A program made the translations under genes and the position numbers. A stretch of DNA of 64,000 nucleotides from Bacillales bacterium (lineage in GTDB: Bacteria > Bacillota > Bacilli > Bacillales > DASSOY01), in contig DASSOY010000012.1 in NCBI GenBank assembly GCA_035700025.1, forward strand, positions 111,191 through 175,190, in the 5' to 3' direction. Every line of letters starts with the position of its first letter. The stretch's first letter is position 1. Shown here piece after piece: positions 45,127 to 53,524 of the stretch. The notes beneath the pieces were generated by a model. It searched no databases. It saw only the letters and a list, made by a program, of their open reading frames with translations, and had not been told where the DNA came from.

Positions 45127-45468
45127 ATGTTAATCGCTTCACTCATTTTATTTGCCGCAGCTGCAGTTGGAGGGTTGATACTGGCTGTGCGGCATTTCAA
45201 GCAAAAAGAACTTCCCATGCCGCTTGCGGTCATTCACGGGCTGGCGGCAGCCATAGCACTCGTATTGCTCATCTTCGTCGTCTTCGCCGGTTCCGGCAAC
45301 GGATTTACCGTTGTTGCGTTGGTGCTGTTTATCGTGGCAGCCGTGTTCGGATTTTTGTTGTTCAGCTTGCATTTGCGGAAACAGAAACTGAAAACCGGTT
45401 TACTGTCTTCCCATGCGATTGTCGCGGTCGCGGCGTTCTTGCTGTTGTTGATCGGCATCGTCATGTAG
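45127..45468 (+). CDS. small four-helix membrane protein (113 aa)
   Basis: Start ATG follows GGGAGGAAT. The 113-residue protein is almost entirely hydrophobic, with four likely transmembrane helices (about 3-20, 33-54, 59-81 and 94-112) separated by short loops (RHFKQKELPMP, LRKQKLKTG). I do not recognise a named family. It is the first gene of a three-gene unit with a DUF2231-like protein and a SufR-like regulator. Confidence 0.8.
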   Translation: MLIASLILFAAAAVGGLILAVRHFKQKELPMPLAVIHGLAAAIALVLLIFVVFAGSGNGFTVVALVLFIVAAVFGFLLFSLHLRKQKLKTGLLSSHAIVAVAAFLLLLIGIVM

Positions 45469-45490
45469 CATGCAGACCGGAGGGATGATC

Positions 45491-45940
45491 ATGTTTGAAA
45501 CGAAAAACGGGGTGCGCTTGTTCGGGCACCCCCTTCATGCTTTGTTGATTCATTTTCCGATGGGGTTGTTGCCGATATCGTTGCTCTGGGACCTTATCGC
45601 CGTCTGGACAGACGACTCCATCTGGTGGGAACTTGGCTTCTGGTGCGCGGCAGCCGGTGTCGCTTTCGCATTCTTTGCCGCCGTCCCAGGATTTATTGAT
45701 TACATTTTTATTTCCGACAAGCCAGCTGCGGAGAAAGCCGCACTTTTCCACATGGTGATCATGCTCACGGCGGTTGCATTTGTAGCCGTTAGTGTACTGT
45801 TGCGCATCCATGACCATTCTCCCGAAGGCGTGAAAATATTTTTATCGCTATGTTTCTCGTTGTTCGGGGTCGCGGGACTTGTGATCGGCGGTTGGTTCGG
45901 CGGCGAACTCGTCTATCGTCATCAAATCGGGAGAAAGTAA
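45491..45940 (+). CDS. DUF2231-type membrane protein
   Basis: ATG 45491 (MFETKNGVRLFG) is chosen because GGAGGG lies 6 nt upstream; nearer ATGs touch the site. The 149-residue protein has four transmembrane helices and the family's opening GHPLHALLIHFPMGLLP, with conserved His residues. DUF2231 proteins are often found beside haem or respiratory genes, and the His may bind haem or metal, but the function is unknown. It lies 22 nt after the previous membrane protein gene. Confidence 0.8.
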   Translation: MFETKNGVRLFGHPLHALLIHFPMGLLPISLLWDLIAVWTDDSIWWELGFWCAAAGVAFAFFAAVPGFIDYIFISDKPAAEKAALFHMVIMLTAVAFVAVSVLLRIHDHSPEGVKIFLSLCFSLFGVAGLVIGGWFGGELVYRHQIGRK

Positions 45941-45980
45941 GACTCCATTGATTTATAATGAGCGTAAGGAGGCGGCAGCA

Positions 45981-46661
45981 TTGAAAATAAACGGGATTTC
46001 CGAAACGAAACGAGAAATATTGAAAACGTTGAAAGAAGCTGGCTCTGCCTCCATCGCCAAACTTCAGTCCGAGTTGAACATGACCGGCGAGGCGCTGAGG
46101 CAGCAGCTTCTCCAATTGAAACACGAAGGATTCGTCGAAAGAAAAAGCAAGAAAAGAAAAGATCCGTCCGGCGGCCGGCCGGCAAAACAGTATTTCCTGA
46201 CTCCCGAAGGAGAACATCTTTTTCCGAAAAATTATGATGCGCTCACGAAGGAAATCATTGATACGATCAGCGACGAACTCGGCCCGGACGCGTTGACAAA
46301 GCTGTTGGAGACGATGACCGAAAATCGCGTAAACCGATGGGAACCGCAATTGCGCCATTTGCCCTTCAAAGAACGCGTAGAAGCGTTAAAAGGACTTTAC
46401 ATGCAGAATGACGCCTTTATGGAAGCGGAGTATTCGGAGGATGCGGTCTATTTAATGGAACACAACTGTCCCTTTCTGAACGTCGCTTCCGAAAGACCGG
46501 CGTTATGCAGCGTTACGACTTCGACGCTTTCGAAGTTGCTAGGCTATCGCGTGGAACGAACGAAACGATTCCAGAACGGGGACGGCCGCTGTGTGTTTAA
46601 GATCGATTTGTCCAAACCTGTCGGTGAAAACGATCCTGTTTTCGAATACGAAAAAGAATAA
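45981..46661 (+). CDS. SufR-like winged-helix regulator with C-terminal cysteines
   Basis: The start is TTG 45981, 8 nt after AAGGAGG; the frame opens upstream without a better start. The 226-residue protein has an N-terminal helix-turn-helix (REILKTLKEAGSASIAKLQ, MTGEALRQQLLQLKHEGFV) and GGRPAKQYFLTPEGE as wing. The C-terminus carries HNCPF, ALCSV and GRCVFKI, the Cys arrangement seen in SufR-type iron-sulfur regulators, though one of the usual Cys is missing. It may sense Fe-S or redox status and control the two membrane protein genes in front of it. The target is inferred from position only. Confidence 0.78.
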   Translation: MKINGISETKREILKTLKEAGSASIAKLQSELNMTGEALRQQLLQLKHEGFVERKSKKRKDPSGGRPAKQYFLTPEGEHLFPKNYDALTKEIIDTISDELGPDALTKLLETMTENRVNRWEPQLRHLPFKERVEALKGLYMQNDAFMEAEYSEDAVYLMEHNCPFLNVASERPALCSVTTSTLSKLLGYRVERTKRFQNGDGRCVFKIDLSKPVGENDPVFEYEKE

Positions 46662-46663
46662 TC

Positions 46664-46694
46664 AAGGAGAGGGGCTGAACGGCCTCTCTCCTTT
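46664..46694. terminator. terminator between the regulator gene and the symporter gene
   Basis: AAGGAGAGG pairs imperfectly with CCTCTCTCCTT around a 10-nt loop, between two convergent genes. T content on the plus side is modest. Confidence 0.5.
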
Positions 46695-46700
46695 CGTATG

Positions 46701-48209
46701 TCAATCACGCAAAGCTTGCGCATATTCGGCTTCCACGTCCGGGTGCGGCTCACCTAACAGGCTGACGAGCCATATGACGAGGCAGGCAAGACCGAAGCCG
46801 GGCACGAGCGAATACAAGCCGGCCAATCCGAACAGCGCGGAAATACCCGGAATGCTTTCCCACAAAATAACCGTCAAACCGCCGATGATCATGCCGCATA
46901 GTACGCCAAGCCATGTCGTTCTTTTCCACCAAAGTGAAAACACGACAGGCGGTCCGAATACCGCGCCAAAACCGGCCCAAGCATAAGCGACGATGCCAAG
47001 TACACTTTTACTTCCGGAAGCAGCGATCCATAACGCGATTAAGGCGACGAGCAGCGTTGCAAATCGGCCGATCCACTCCAACTCTTTCCCTGAAGCCGTT
47101 TTGCGGAACAACGATTTGTAAAAATCTTCGGCTAGCGCACTGCTGGCGACGACAAGCTGCGAGTCCATCGTACTCATGATCGCGGCCAAAACGGCGGCAA
47201 GCAAGAAACCGGCGACCCAAGGATTGAACAATTGCGGAATAATGAGCAAGAATACTTTTTCAGGGTCGGCAAGCGGTTCGTTGAAATAGACAATGCCGCA
47301 CAAGGCGATAAAGATCGAACCCCACAGGGAGAAACCGATCCAAACGATCGCGATCAAGCGGGCAGTGGCAACGTCTTTCGCTTTACGAATCGCCATGAAT
47401 CGAGCGATAATGTGCGGCTGACCGGGATAACCGAGGCCCCAGGCAAGCAAGGAAACGATTCCGATTATTCCTGCCGTTCCGGCACTCTCCCAAAAGATGC
47501 CTTTATCAACATCGTAGGTCACGGTATGGGTTGCATACAATAAATCCGGATTTATGTTCGCCAATTCATGCCAGAGCGAGTCGAGTCCGCCTAAATAGGC
47601 AAAAATGATGTACGAAGGCGCGATGACAAGGGCGAGAAACATTAAACAGCCTTGAATGAAATCGGTATAGCTTGCCGCCAGAAATCCGCCCAAAAACGTG
47701 TAAGCAATGACAACGATTGCGCCGAGCCATAACCCGGTAAAATAGTCGATGCCGAACACAGAAGCAAACAATTTTCCGCTCGCGACGAGGCCCGAGGCCA
47801 CGTAGATCATGTAGAAGATGAGGCTGAATAGTGCTGAAATGACGCGAAGCGAATGTGTTCGGTCGCGAAACCGGTTCTCGAAAAATTCCGGCAGTGTCAC
47901 AGAATCCCCAGACACTTGCGTATAGCGGCGAAGCCGCTTAGCGATGAATTGCCAGTTCAAATACGCGCCAACGGCCAACCCAACGCCGATCCACATGCCG
48001 TTTAAGCCGGAGGCGTAGACGGCACCCGGCAACCCGAGCAACAACCATCCGCTGTAATCGCTCGCTTGTGCGGACATCGCAGCTACCCACGGATTCAGGC
48101 TTCTTCCGCCGAGAATGTAATCCGACAGTGAATTCGTTCGGAAATACGTCCATAATCCAATGATTAACATACCGACACTGTAAATCAAAAAGGCGATAAT
48201 CGCTTCCAT
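46701..48209 (-). CDS. putP: sodium/proline symporter (PutP/OpuE)
   Basis: The 502-residue SSS-family protein has about 13 transmembrane helices. SDYILGGRSLNPWVAAMSAQASDYSGW (in parts) includes the Na and proline binding residues of PutP, and GGFLAASYTDFIQG and MSTMDSQLVVASSALAEDFY follow. It imports proline with sodium for osmoprotection or nutrition. There are no proline-degrading genes nearby, and the upstream sigma-B-like promoter fits the osmoprotective role of OpuE. It follows its small accessory peptide directly (TAA then ATG). Confidence 0.94.
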   Translation of the reverse strand: MEAIIAFLIYSVGMLIIGLWTYFRTNSLSDYILGGRSLNPWVAAMSAQASDYSGWLLLGLPGAVYASGLNGMWIGVGLAVGAYLNWQFIAKRLRRYTQVSGDSVTLPEFFENRFRDRTHSLRVISALFSLIFYMIYVASGLVASGKLFASVFGIDYFTGLWLGAIVVIAYTFLGGFLAASYTDFIQGCLMFLALVIAPSYIIFAYLGGLDSLWHELANINPDLLYATHTVTYDVDKGIFWESAGTAGIIGIVSLLAWGLGYPGQPHIIARFMAIRKAKDVATARLIAIVWIGFSLWGSIFIALCGIVYFNEPLADPEKVFLLIIPQLFNPWVAGFLLAAVLAAIMSTMDSQLVVASSALAEDFYKSLFRKTASGKELEWIGRFATLLVALIALWIAASGSKSVLGIVAYAWAGFGAVFGPPVVFSLWWKRTTWLGVLCGMIIGGLTVILWESIPGISALFGLAGLYSLVPGFGLACLVIWLVSLLGEPHPDVEAEYAQALRD

Positions 48210-48317
48210 TTACGAATCATTCCTCCTTTCTGTGAAAAAAGTGATGATACCCACAAGCATGAGTACGATGAACGGAACGTACAGCCAAAAAGCCGACACT
48301 GCAGGCAACGAGTCCAT
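48210..48317 (-). CDS. symporter small accessory peptide (35 aa)
   Basis: ATG 48317 follows GGAGGTGAATGC. The 35-residue peptide is one transmembrane helix (about 8-28, AFWLYVPFIVLMLVGIITFF) with a charged tail (TERRNDS). Its stop codon is immediately followed by the PutP start codon, so they are translationally coupled, and the PutP ribosome binding site lies inside this ORF. Short peptides of this kind are known next to SSS-family symporters as small accessory proteins. A partner role with the symporter is inferred from the position. Confidence 0.75.
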   Translation of the reverse strand: MDSLPAVSAFWLYVPFIVLMLVGIITFFTERRNDS

Positions 48318-48352
48318 GCATTCACCTCCTTCTCCGAACAGATATGGAAACT

Positions 48353-48378
48353 ATACCCTTTCTCATATGTTAACAAAC
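48353..48378 (-). promoter_or_regulatory. possible sigma-B promoter of the proline symporter unit
   Basis: GTTTGT (48373-48378), a 14-nt spacer and GGGTAT (48353-48358) fit the general-stress sigma-B pattern GTTT-N12/15-GGGTAT. The predicted start is about 30 nt before the accessory peptide. B. subtilis opuE also has a sigma-B promoter. The remaining intergenic DNA to 48534 shows no gene. Confidence 0.5.
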
Positions 48379-48534
48379 AATTTTCGACATTCAAAGTTAT
48401 CGCTTTGTTTTGAACATTATGAATCAGTGTGTAGAATATGCTTTCAATCGCTGTTTTTGGTGCATAGTCGGACAACTTCTCCAATAGGATGGTATGGGGT
48501 TTTGCAAGAGTCGCTATCATTGAGGAGAATGTGC

Positions 48535-49575
48535 ATGAAAAAGAAATCAACCATCCTGCAAATCGCCGCTGCCTACATCGGTACGGTCATCGGCGCGGGG
48601 TTTGCCACCGGGAAAGAAATCGTCGAATTTTTTCTCGAGTACGGACACGCAGGCTTATTGGGCATCGCGTTGTGCGGCATTTTTTTTACCGCGGCAGGGA
48701 CGAAGATCATGCTGATTTCGCATCGAAACCACTTTCGTTCTTACGAACAATTAAATCGTTTTTTGTTTGGCAACAAAATCGGAAAAGTCGTCAACGTCAT
48801 CTTTCTCATTGTCCTTCTTGGTACTTCTTCTGTCATGGTTTCCGGCACCGGATCCATTTTTCACGAACAACTCGGCTGGTCTTCGCTCCTCGGCGTTTTC
48901 GTCTTATTGACGCTTTGTTTTTTAACGATTTCGAAAGGAATTTCGGGTATTTTTGCCGTAAACATGGTTGTCGTTCCTATCATGCTGTCCTTTAGTTTCC
49001 TCGCGGCTCTGTTCATTTTCTTCGCCGGGCCGCATGCAAGTTTTTCCAGTTCAGTATCTCATTCCTTTTCCCACGGATGGTGGTTTAGCGCCGTTCTTTA
49101 TGCGTCGTTTAATCTTGCGACCGCTCAAGCCGTTCTCGTGCCTCTCGGGGGTGAAATTGAAGATGAATCCGCCTTAAAAGCCGGCGGCTGGTTAGGCGGT
49201 ATCGGACTGACGATCATTTTACTCACTTCGTTTTTTGTTCTCTCCCGTCTGCCCGAAGTGTTTCAATACGACATTCCGATGGCAGAGGTTGTCCGTGTCC
49301 TCGGCCCGTTGCTCCACGCTCTTTATGTTGTTGTCATTTTCGGAGAAATTTTCACGACTGTCATTGGCAATGTGTTCGGACTTACGAGGCAAATCGACGG
49401 TTGGACGCGGCTTCCGAATTCGGTTGTTGTTCTTGCCGTGCTGACTGTCTGCTTTTTCGTCAGTCTTGTCGACTTCAGCGTATTATTATCGAATTTATAC
49501 CGTCTTTTTGGCGCGATCGGCATTGTCGTACTTGCGGCTCTCGTTTTCCGGCGTCTTCCCAGGTATACGAAATGA
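48535..49575 (+). CDS. YkvI-like APC-superfamily membrane transporter
   Basis: ATG 48535 follows GAGGAGAATGTGC; the longer frame upstream overlaps the putP regulatory region and is not used. The 346-residue protein has about 10 transmembrane helices and opens KKKSTILQIAAAYIGTVIGAGFATGKE, the glycine-rich first helix of YkvI/LeuT-fold carriers. It is a secondary transporter of unknown substrate. It is separated from uppP by about 100 nt. Confidence 0.82.
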   Translation: MKKKSTILQIAAAYIGTVIGAGFATGKEIVEFFLEYGHAGLLGIALCGIFFTAAGTKIMLISHRNHFRSYEQLNRFLFGNKIGKVVNVIFLIVLLGTSSVMVSGTGSIFHEQLGWSSLLGVFVLLTLCFLTISKGISGIFAVNMVVVPIMLSFSFLAALFIFFAGPHASFSSSVSHSFSHGWWFSAVLYASFNLATAQAVLVPLGGEIEDESALKAGGWLGGIGLTIILLTSFFVLSRLPEVFQYDIPMAEVVRVLGPLLHALYVVVIFGEIFTTVIGNVFGLTRQIDGWTRLPNSVVVLAVLTVCFFVSLVDFSVLLSNLYRLFGAIGIVVLAALVFRRLPRYTK

Positions 49576-49680
49576 CTTTCGCTGTTTGAAGATGGGTTTC
49601 GAATGCATCGGTTCCCGAATAAACGATCTTATGCTACAGTTAAACATGGAATCTGTCGAATTGTGAAAGAAGGTATGGAT

Positions 49681-50472
49681 ATGGAACTCATTGTAGCTGT
49701 CATCCTCGGAATCGTTGAAGGGCTTACCGAATTTTTGCCGGTATCGTCCACGGGGCATTTAATCTTGACGGCCAGTCTGTTGCATTACACGGGGGACGAA
49801 GCGAAAACGTTTGAAATCGTCATTCAGCTCGGCTCCATTCTCGCCGTTGTCGTCGTGTTTTGGCGGAGACTGCTCGGCCTCATTGGGCTCGATAAACAAA
49901 GCCGCCCAGAAAACCATTTGAATTTGCTGCACATCATCCTGGCGATGATTCCAGCCGTCATTGCGGGATTATTGTTTCACGATGCCATCAAGGAAAAACT
50001 GTTCAATCCGTTCACCGTCGTCATTGGCCTCATCGCAGGAAGCGTATTGATGCTTTTGGGCGACAAACTCCGAACGAAAACCATAAGTCCGACACTCGAC
50101 CAAATCAGCTATAAACAAGCTTTCACGATCGGCTTGTTTCAATGTTTGGCACTATGGCCCGGGTTTTCCCGTTCAGGTGCAACCATCTCAGGCGGGTTGC
50201 TGACCGGGGCGAACCATAAAACAGCTGCCGAATTCTCCTTTATCGTCGCCGTACCCATTATGTTTGCGGCGAGCGGCTATGACATGCTCAAAAGCTGGCA
50301 GTCCCTATCGATGAGCGACATTCCGTTCTTTGTTGCGGGATTTGTTACGGCGTTTGCAGTAGCGATGCTCGCCATCGTGTTTTTTCTAAAATTGATCGAG
50401 AAAATCAAGCTTACACCTTTCGTTGTTTACCGCGTGCTGCTTGCGGCCGTGTTTTGGATGTATCTTCAATAA
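49681..50472 (+). CDS. uppP: undecaprenyl-diphosphatase
   Basis: ATG 49681 ([18 protein letters not shown]) is used, as AGAAGGT has better spacing than for the ATG two codons before. The 263-residue polytopic protein has both BacA/UppP signatures: [17 protein letters not shown] (catalytic Glu/Ser/His) and [13 protein letters not shown] (Arg/Ser). It recycles the undecaprenyl-PP carrier to undecaprenyl-P for cell-wall synthesis and gives bacitracin tolerance when abundant. It precedes kynU by 26 nt on the same strand. Confidence 0.96.
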   Translation: MELIVAVILGIVEGLTEFLPVSSTGHLILTASLLHYTGDEAKTFEIVIQLGSILAVVVVFWRRLLGLIGLDKQSRPENHLNLLHIILAMIPAVIAGLLFHDAIKEKLFNPFTVVIGLIAGSVLMLLGDKLRTKTISPTLDQISYKQAFTIGLFQCLALWPGFSRSGATISGGLLTGANHKTAAEFSFIVAVPIMFAASGYDMLKSWQSLSMSDIPFFVAGFVTAFAVAMLAIVFFLKLIEKIKLTPFVVYRVLLAAVFWMYLQ

Positions 50473-50498
50473 AAACAAGTCCGGGAGGTTAATAGGCT

Positions 50499-51770
50499 GT
50501 GGATACGTCGTTAAAGCGCGCGGAACAGCTGGATCGAACGGATCCGCTGGCGCCTTACAAAAAAGAATTTTACGTTCCGGAAAATACGATTTATATGGAT
50601 GGAAACTCGCTCGGTTTATTATCTGTACGTGCCGAGCGGGCAGTTGCGGAAGCGATGGAAAGCTGGAAATCACATGCCATCGACGGTTGGTTGAAGGGAG
50701 ATCACCCATGGTTTCATTTCTCGGAAACCGTTGCCGAACGGACCGCCCCGCTCATCGGAGCTGAATCCGGTGAAGTCATCGTCGCCAGTTCCACGACAGT
50801 TAATTTGCATCAACTGGTAGCGACTTTTTTCCGTCCTCAAGGCAAACGAACGAAGATCCTCGCCGATGCGTTAAATTTTCCGTCCGACATTTATGCGCTG
50901 CAAAGTCAGCTCGAATTGAACGGACTGGCTCCGGAAGAACATCTCCTTCGTGTAAAAAGCCGTGACGGCCGCTTCATTCATGAAGAAGATATCATTGCGG
51001 AGATGAACGAAGAGGTCGCTCTCGTCGTCCTCCCTTCCGTTTTATACAGAAGCGGACAATTGTTGGACATTCCGCGTCTGACGGCAGCCGCTCATGAACG
51101 AAACATCTTGATCGGCATCGACGCCTGCCATTCTATCGGAGCCGTTCCCCACCATTTTCACGATGACGAGGTCGATTTCGCCGTCTGGTGCAACTACAAA
51201 TATTTAAACAGCGGCCCTGGCGGTACAGCAGGATTGTTCGTGCACGAAAAACATCATGATCGCCGCCCCGCTCTCACCGGATGGTTCGGTTCGGACAAAG
51301 AAAAACAATTCGACATGGAGCATACGTTTACGCCTGCCCCTGGTGCCGGCGCCTATCAGCTCGGTACGCCGCATATCTTGAGTACCGCTCCGCTGCTCGG
51401 TTCGCTGGAGATGTTCCATGAGGCGGGAATTGACGCGGTACGAAAAAAATCGCTCGCCTTGACCCGATACATGATGGACCTCTTCGAAACGGAGATCGAG
51501 GATGAATCGTTTGCCATCGGCAATCCGCGGATCGACGAACGACGCGGCGGGCACGTCTGCCTCGAACATCCGGAAGCGGCCAGCATCTGCAAAGCGTTGA
51601 AAGCGAACGGCATCGTCCCCGATTTTCGCGCCCCGGACGTCATTCGCCTTGCGCCGGCCGCATTGTACACGTCGTTTGTGGACGTATGGCAAACGATTCG
51701 AACGTTGAAAAAGATCATGCGCAACAGCGAGCAGCGATCGTTCGCGAATGTACGAGATCCAATTGCCTGA
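50499..51770 (+). CDS. kynU: kynureninase
   Basis: The start is GTG 50499 with GGGAGG 10 nt upstream. The 423-residue PLP enzyme has [49 protein letters not shown] and [15 protein letters not shown] (Schiff-base Lys), all typical of KynU. It cleaves kynurenine to anthranilate and alanine. It is followed by kynB 17 nt later. A tryptophan 2,3-dioxygenase gene (kynA) is not in the window. Confidence 0.95.
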   Translation: MDTSLKRAEQLDRTDPLAPYKKEFYVPENTIYMDGNSLGLLSVRAERAVAEAMESWKSHAIDGWLKGDHPWFHFSETVAERTAPLIGAESGEVIVASSTTVNLHQLVATFFRPQGKRTKILADALNFPSDIYALQSQLELNGLAPEEHLLRVKSRDGRFIHEEDIIAEMNEEVALVVLPSVLYRSGQLLDIPRLTAAAHERNILIGIDACHSIGAVPHHFHDDEVDFAVWCNYKYLNSGPGGTAGLFVHEKHHDRRPALTGWFGSDKEKQFDMEHTFTPAPGAGAYQLGTPHILSTAPLLGSLEMFHEAGIDAVRKKSLALTRYMMDLFETEIEDESFAIGNPRIDERRGGHVCLEHPEAASICKALKANGIVPDFRAPDVIRLAPAALYTSFVDVWQTIRTLKKIMRNSEQRSFANVRDPIA

Positions 51771-51787
51771 AGAAAGGAGCAAGCGAA

Positions 51788-52414
51788 ATGGCTGAAATCC
51801 TTGATATTTCACAGCCGTTGGACAGCGGCATTCCGGTTTGGCAGGGAGACGAACCGTTTTCTTACCAATTGCGATGGTCGTTTGAATCCACCGGTTCCGT
51901 GAATGTAGGAACCATCGTGATGAGCGCTCATACCGGTACGCATATTGACGCACCCTTTCATTTCGACAATAACGGCAAACGGGTCATTGACCTTGACCCG
52001 TCCGTTTTCGTCGGCAAAGCAAGAGTGATCGCCATCGAACATCCGGAAAGCATCGGTGTCGATGAACTGAAAGTGCACGATTTATCCGGAATTTCCCGGT
52101 TGTTGATCAAAACGAGCGCATGGACGCAGCGCGATCTCTTTCCCGCGGCAATCCCTCATATTCAACCGGAAGCGGCAGCTTATTTGAACAAGCAAGGGAT
52201 TCGTCTCCTCGGCCTTGACCTTCCTTCGGTGGATCCGCTCGACAGCAAATCGTTGGACGCTCATCATCGATTGACTGAGCATGACATTTGCATTCTCGAA
52301 GGAGCCGTGCTCGACCACGTCATGCCGGGGGATTACGAATTGATTGCCTTGCCTCTCGCCTTAAAAGATGCCGACGGAAGTCCGGTACGTGCCGTATTAC
52401 GAACGTATGAATAA
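51788..52414 (+). CDS. kynB: kynurenine formamidase (cyclase-type, KynB)
   Basis: ATG 51788 has AAAGGAG upstream. The 208-residue protein has the family metal motif HTGTHIDAPFHF and the typical beginning DISQPLDSGIPVWQGD. It hydrolyses N-formylkynurenine to kynurenine, the step before KynU. Together with kynU it forms an operon for anthranilate production from tryptophan breakdown, needing a TDO encoded elsewhere or external formylkynurenine. Confidence 0.93.
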   Translation: MAEILDISQPLDSGIPVWQGDEPFSYQLRWSFESTGSVNVGTIVMSAHTGTHIDAPFHFDNNGKRVIDLDPSVFVGKARVIAIEHPESIGVDELKVHDLSGISRLLIKTSAWTQRDLFPAAIPHIQPEAAAYLNKQGIRLLGLDLPSVDPLDSKSLDAHHRLTEHDICILEGAVLDHVMPGDYELIALPLALKDADGSPVRAVLRTYE

Positions 52415-52492
52415 ACCTTTCCCAGGAATGGAATGGTAATGGATGATGGAGCGTCGCCTCCATTAACCTATTCTACGGAGGGGTGTTTTTCG

Positions 52493-52750
52493 ATGGCACA
52501 ACAAAATCAACAAGTGCAACAACTGCAACAGCAACTCAGCCAGGCGCAACAAGCGGTCCAACAAGCGCAGCAAGGTGACCCTCAGCAGTTGCAAGAGGCG
52601 CAGCAACAGTTGCAGCAATGCCAACAGCAGTTGCAGCAAGCGCAGCAGCAAGTAGGAACGCAGCAACAAGAAAATCAGCAACTGCAACAAGTCGAGCAAC
52701 AGTTGCAGCAAGCGCAGCAACAACTGCAACAAGCACAAGCTAAATCTTAA
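52493..52750 (+). CDS. glutamine-rich low-complexity protein (85 aa)
   Basis: ATG 52493 follows GGAGGGGTG. The 85-residue product contains 49 Gln (58 percent) in repeated units like QQLQQAQ and QQQLQQ, with one Cys, no aromatic residue and few charges. The pattern is an internally repeated coiled-coil or amyloid-prone helix. The strong ribosome binding site and terminator pair after it support a real gene. It does not match gamma-type SASP, which has a different repeat. Function is unknown; a structural or spore-related role is a guess. Confidence 0.7.
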   Translation: MAQQNQQVQQLQQQLSQAQQAVQQAQQGDPQQLQEAQQQLQQCQQQLQQAQQQVGTQQQENQQLQQVEQQLQQAQQQLQQAQAKS

Positions 52751-52768
52751 TCGCTCGATCCGGAAAGC

Positions 52769-52833
52769 GTGGAGAAACGAAAGAATCTCCACACCTTGAC
52801 CGCGCCGGTATGGCGCGGTTTTCATTTTCTTTT
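52769..52833 (+). terminator. two hairpins after the Gln-rich gene, second a clear terminator
   Basis: GTGGAGA pairs with TCTCCAC (52769-52775, 52786-52792). Then ACCGCGCC pairs with GGCGCGGT (52799-52806, 52812-52819), followed by TTTCATTTTCTTTT. Confidence 0.85.
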
Positions 52834-52947
52834 AAAGGAGAACCCTCGCCTCGAAAGCTTGAATCCGGGATGTTCGGATGGTGAGCAAGTTTTTTCCGAC
52901 ACTCGCATATACATTAGACAACCTGTGATTGGGAGTCTGATGGTTTT

Positions 52948-53523
52948 ATGCCCTGGGTCAAAAAATTTCTCGTCATTTTATTCGCCAGCATGCTGATCGG
53001 CATTGGGATTAACGGGTTCATTGTGCCTTTCCATTTGATCGACGGCGGCGTGATCGGTCTCAGCTTGCTTGTCAAATATATTTGGCACGTGAAAGTCGGC
53101 CTCACCATTCTCGTCGTCAGTTTGCCGATTTACGTGATGGCCTGGATTTATTTCCGTAAATATTTTTATAACAGCGTTCACGGATTGCTCGTCTCTTCGA
53201 TCATCATCGATTTGTGCGCCCCATTGCGCACGGTGATTCGCGCGCCTGAATGGGTGAGCGCGCTCGTCGGCGGCTTACTCGTCGGCTCCGGGATCGGCAT
53301 CATGCTCCGCAACAAGACGCCGACAGGAGGAGCCGATTTGCTTGCCCAGTTCATCTCTTTTAAAACGTCGATCAACGTTGGGTTGATCATCTTCCTCTTT
53401 GACGGAATCGTCATCTTGCTTGCGAGCTTAGTCATTCCGCCGGAAGCACTTATGTATTCTGCCCTGACCATATGCGCCATCGGCTTTACTACTTACATTT
53501 GGACATATCGGATGAACCATTGA
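52948..53523 (+). CDS. YitT-family membrane protein, short form
   Basis: The 191-residue protein has about five transmembrane helices and the YitT signatures GINGFIVPFHLIDGGVIGLSLL, FYNSVHGLLVSSII and GNKTPTGG-like RNKTPTGGADLLAQF. Usual YitT proteins are about 280 residues with a cytosolic DUF2179 domain; that domain is missing here and the ORF ends after the last helix. The ATG lies 12 nt after GGGAG, a long spacing. Function of the family is not established. Confidence 0.85.
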   Translation: MPWVKKFLVILFASMLIGIGINGFIVPFHLIDGGVIGLSLLVKYIWHVKVGLTILVVSLPIYVMAWIYFRKYFYNSVHGLLVSSIIIDLCAPLRTVIRAPEWVSALVGGLLVGSGIGIMLRNKTPTGGADLLAQFISFKTSINVGLIIFLFDGIVILLASLVIPPEALMYSALTICAIGFTTYIWTYRMNH

Positions 53524-53524
53524 T

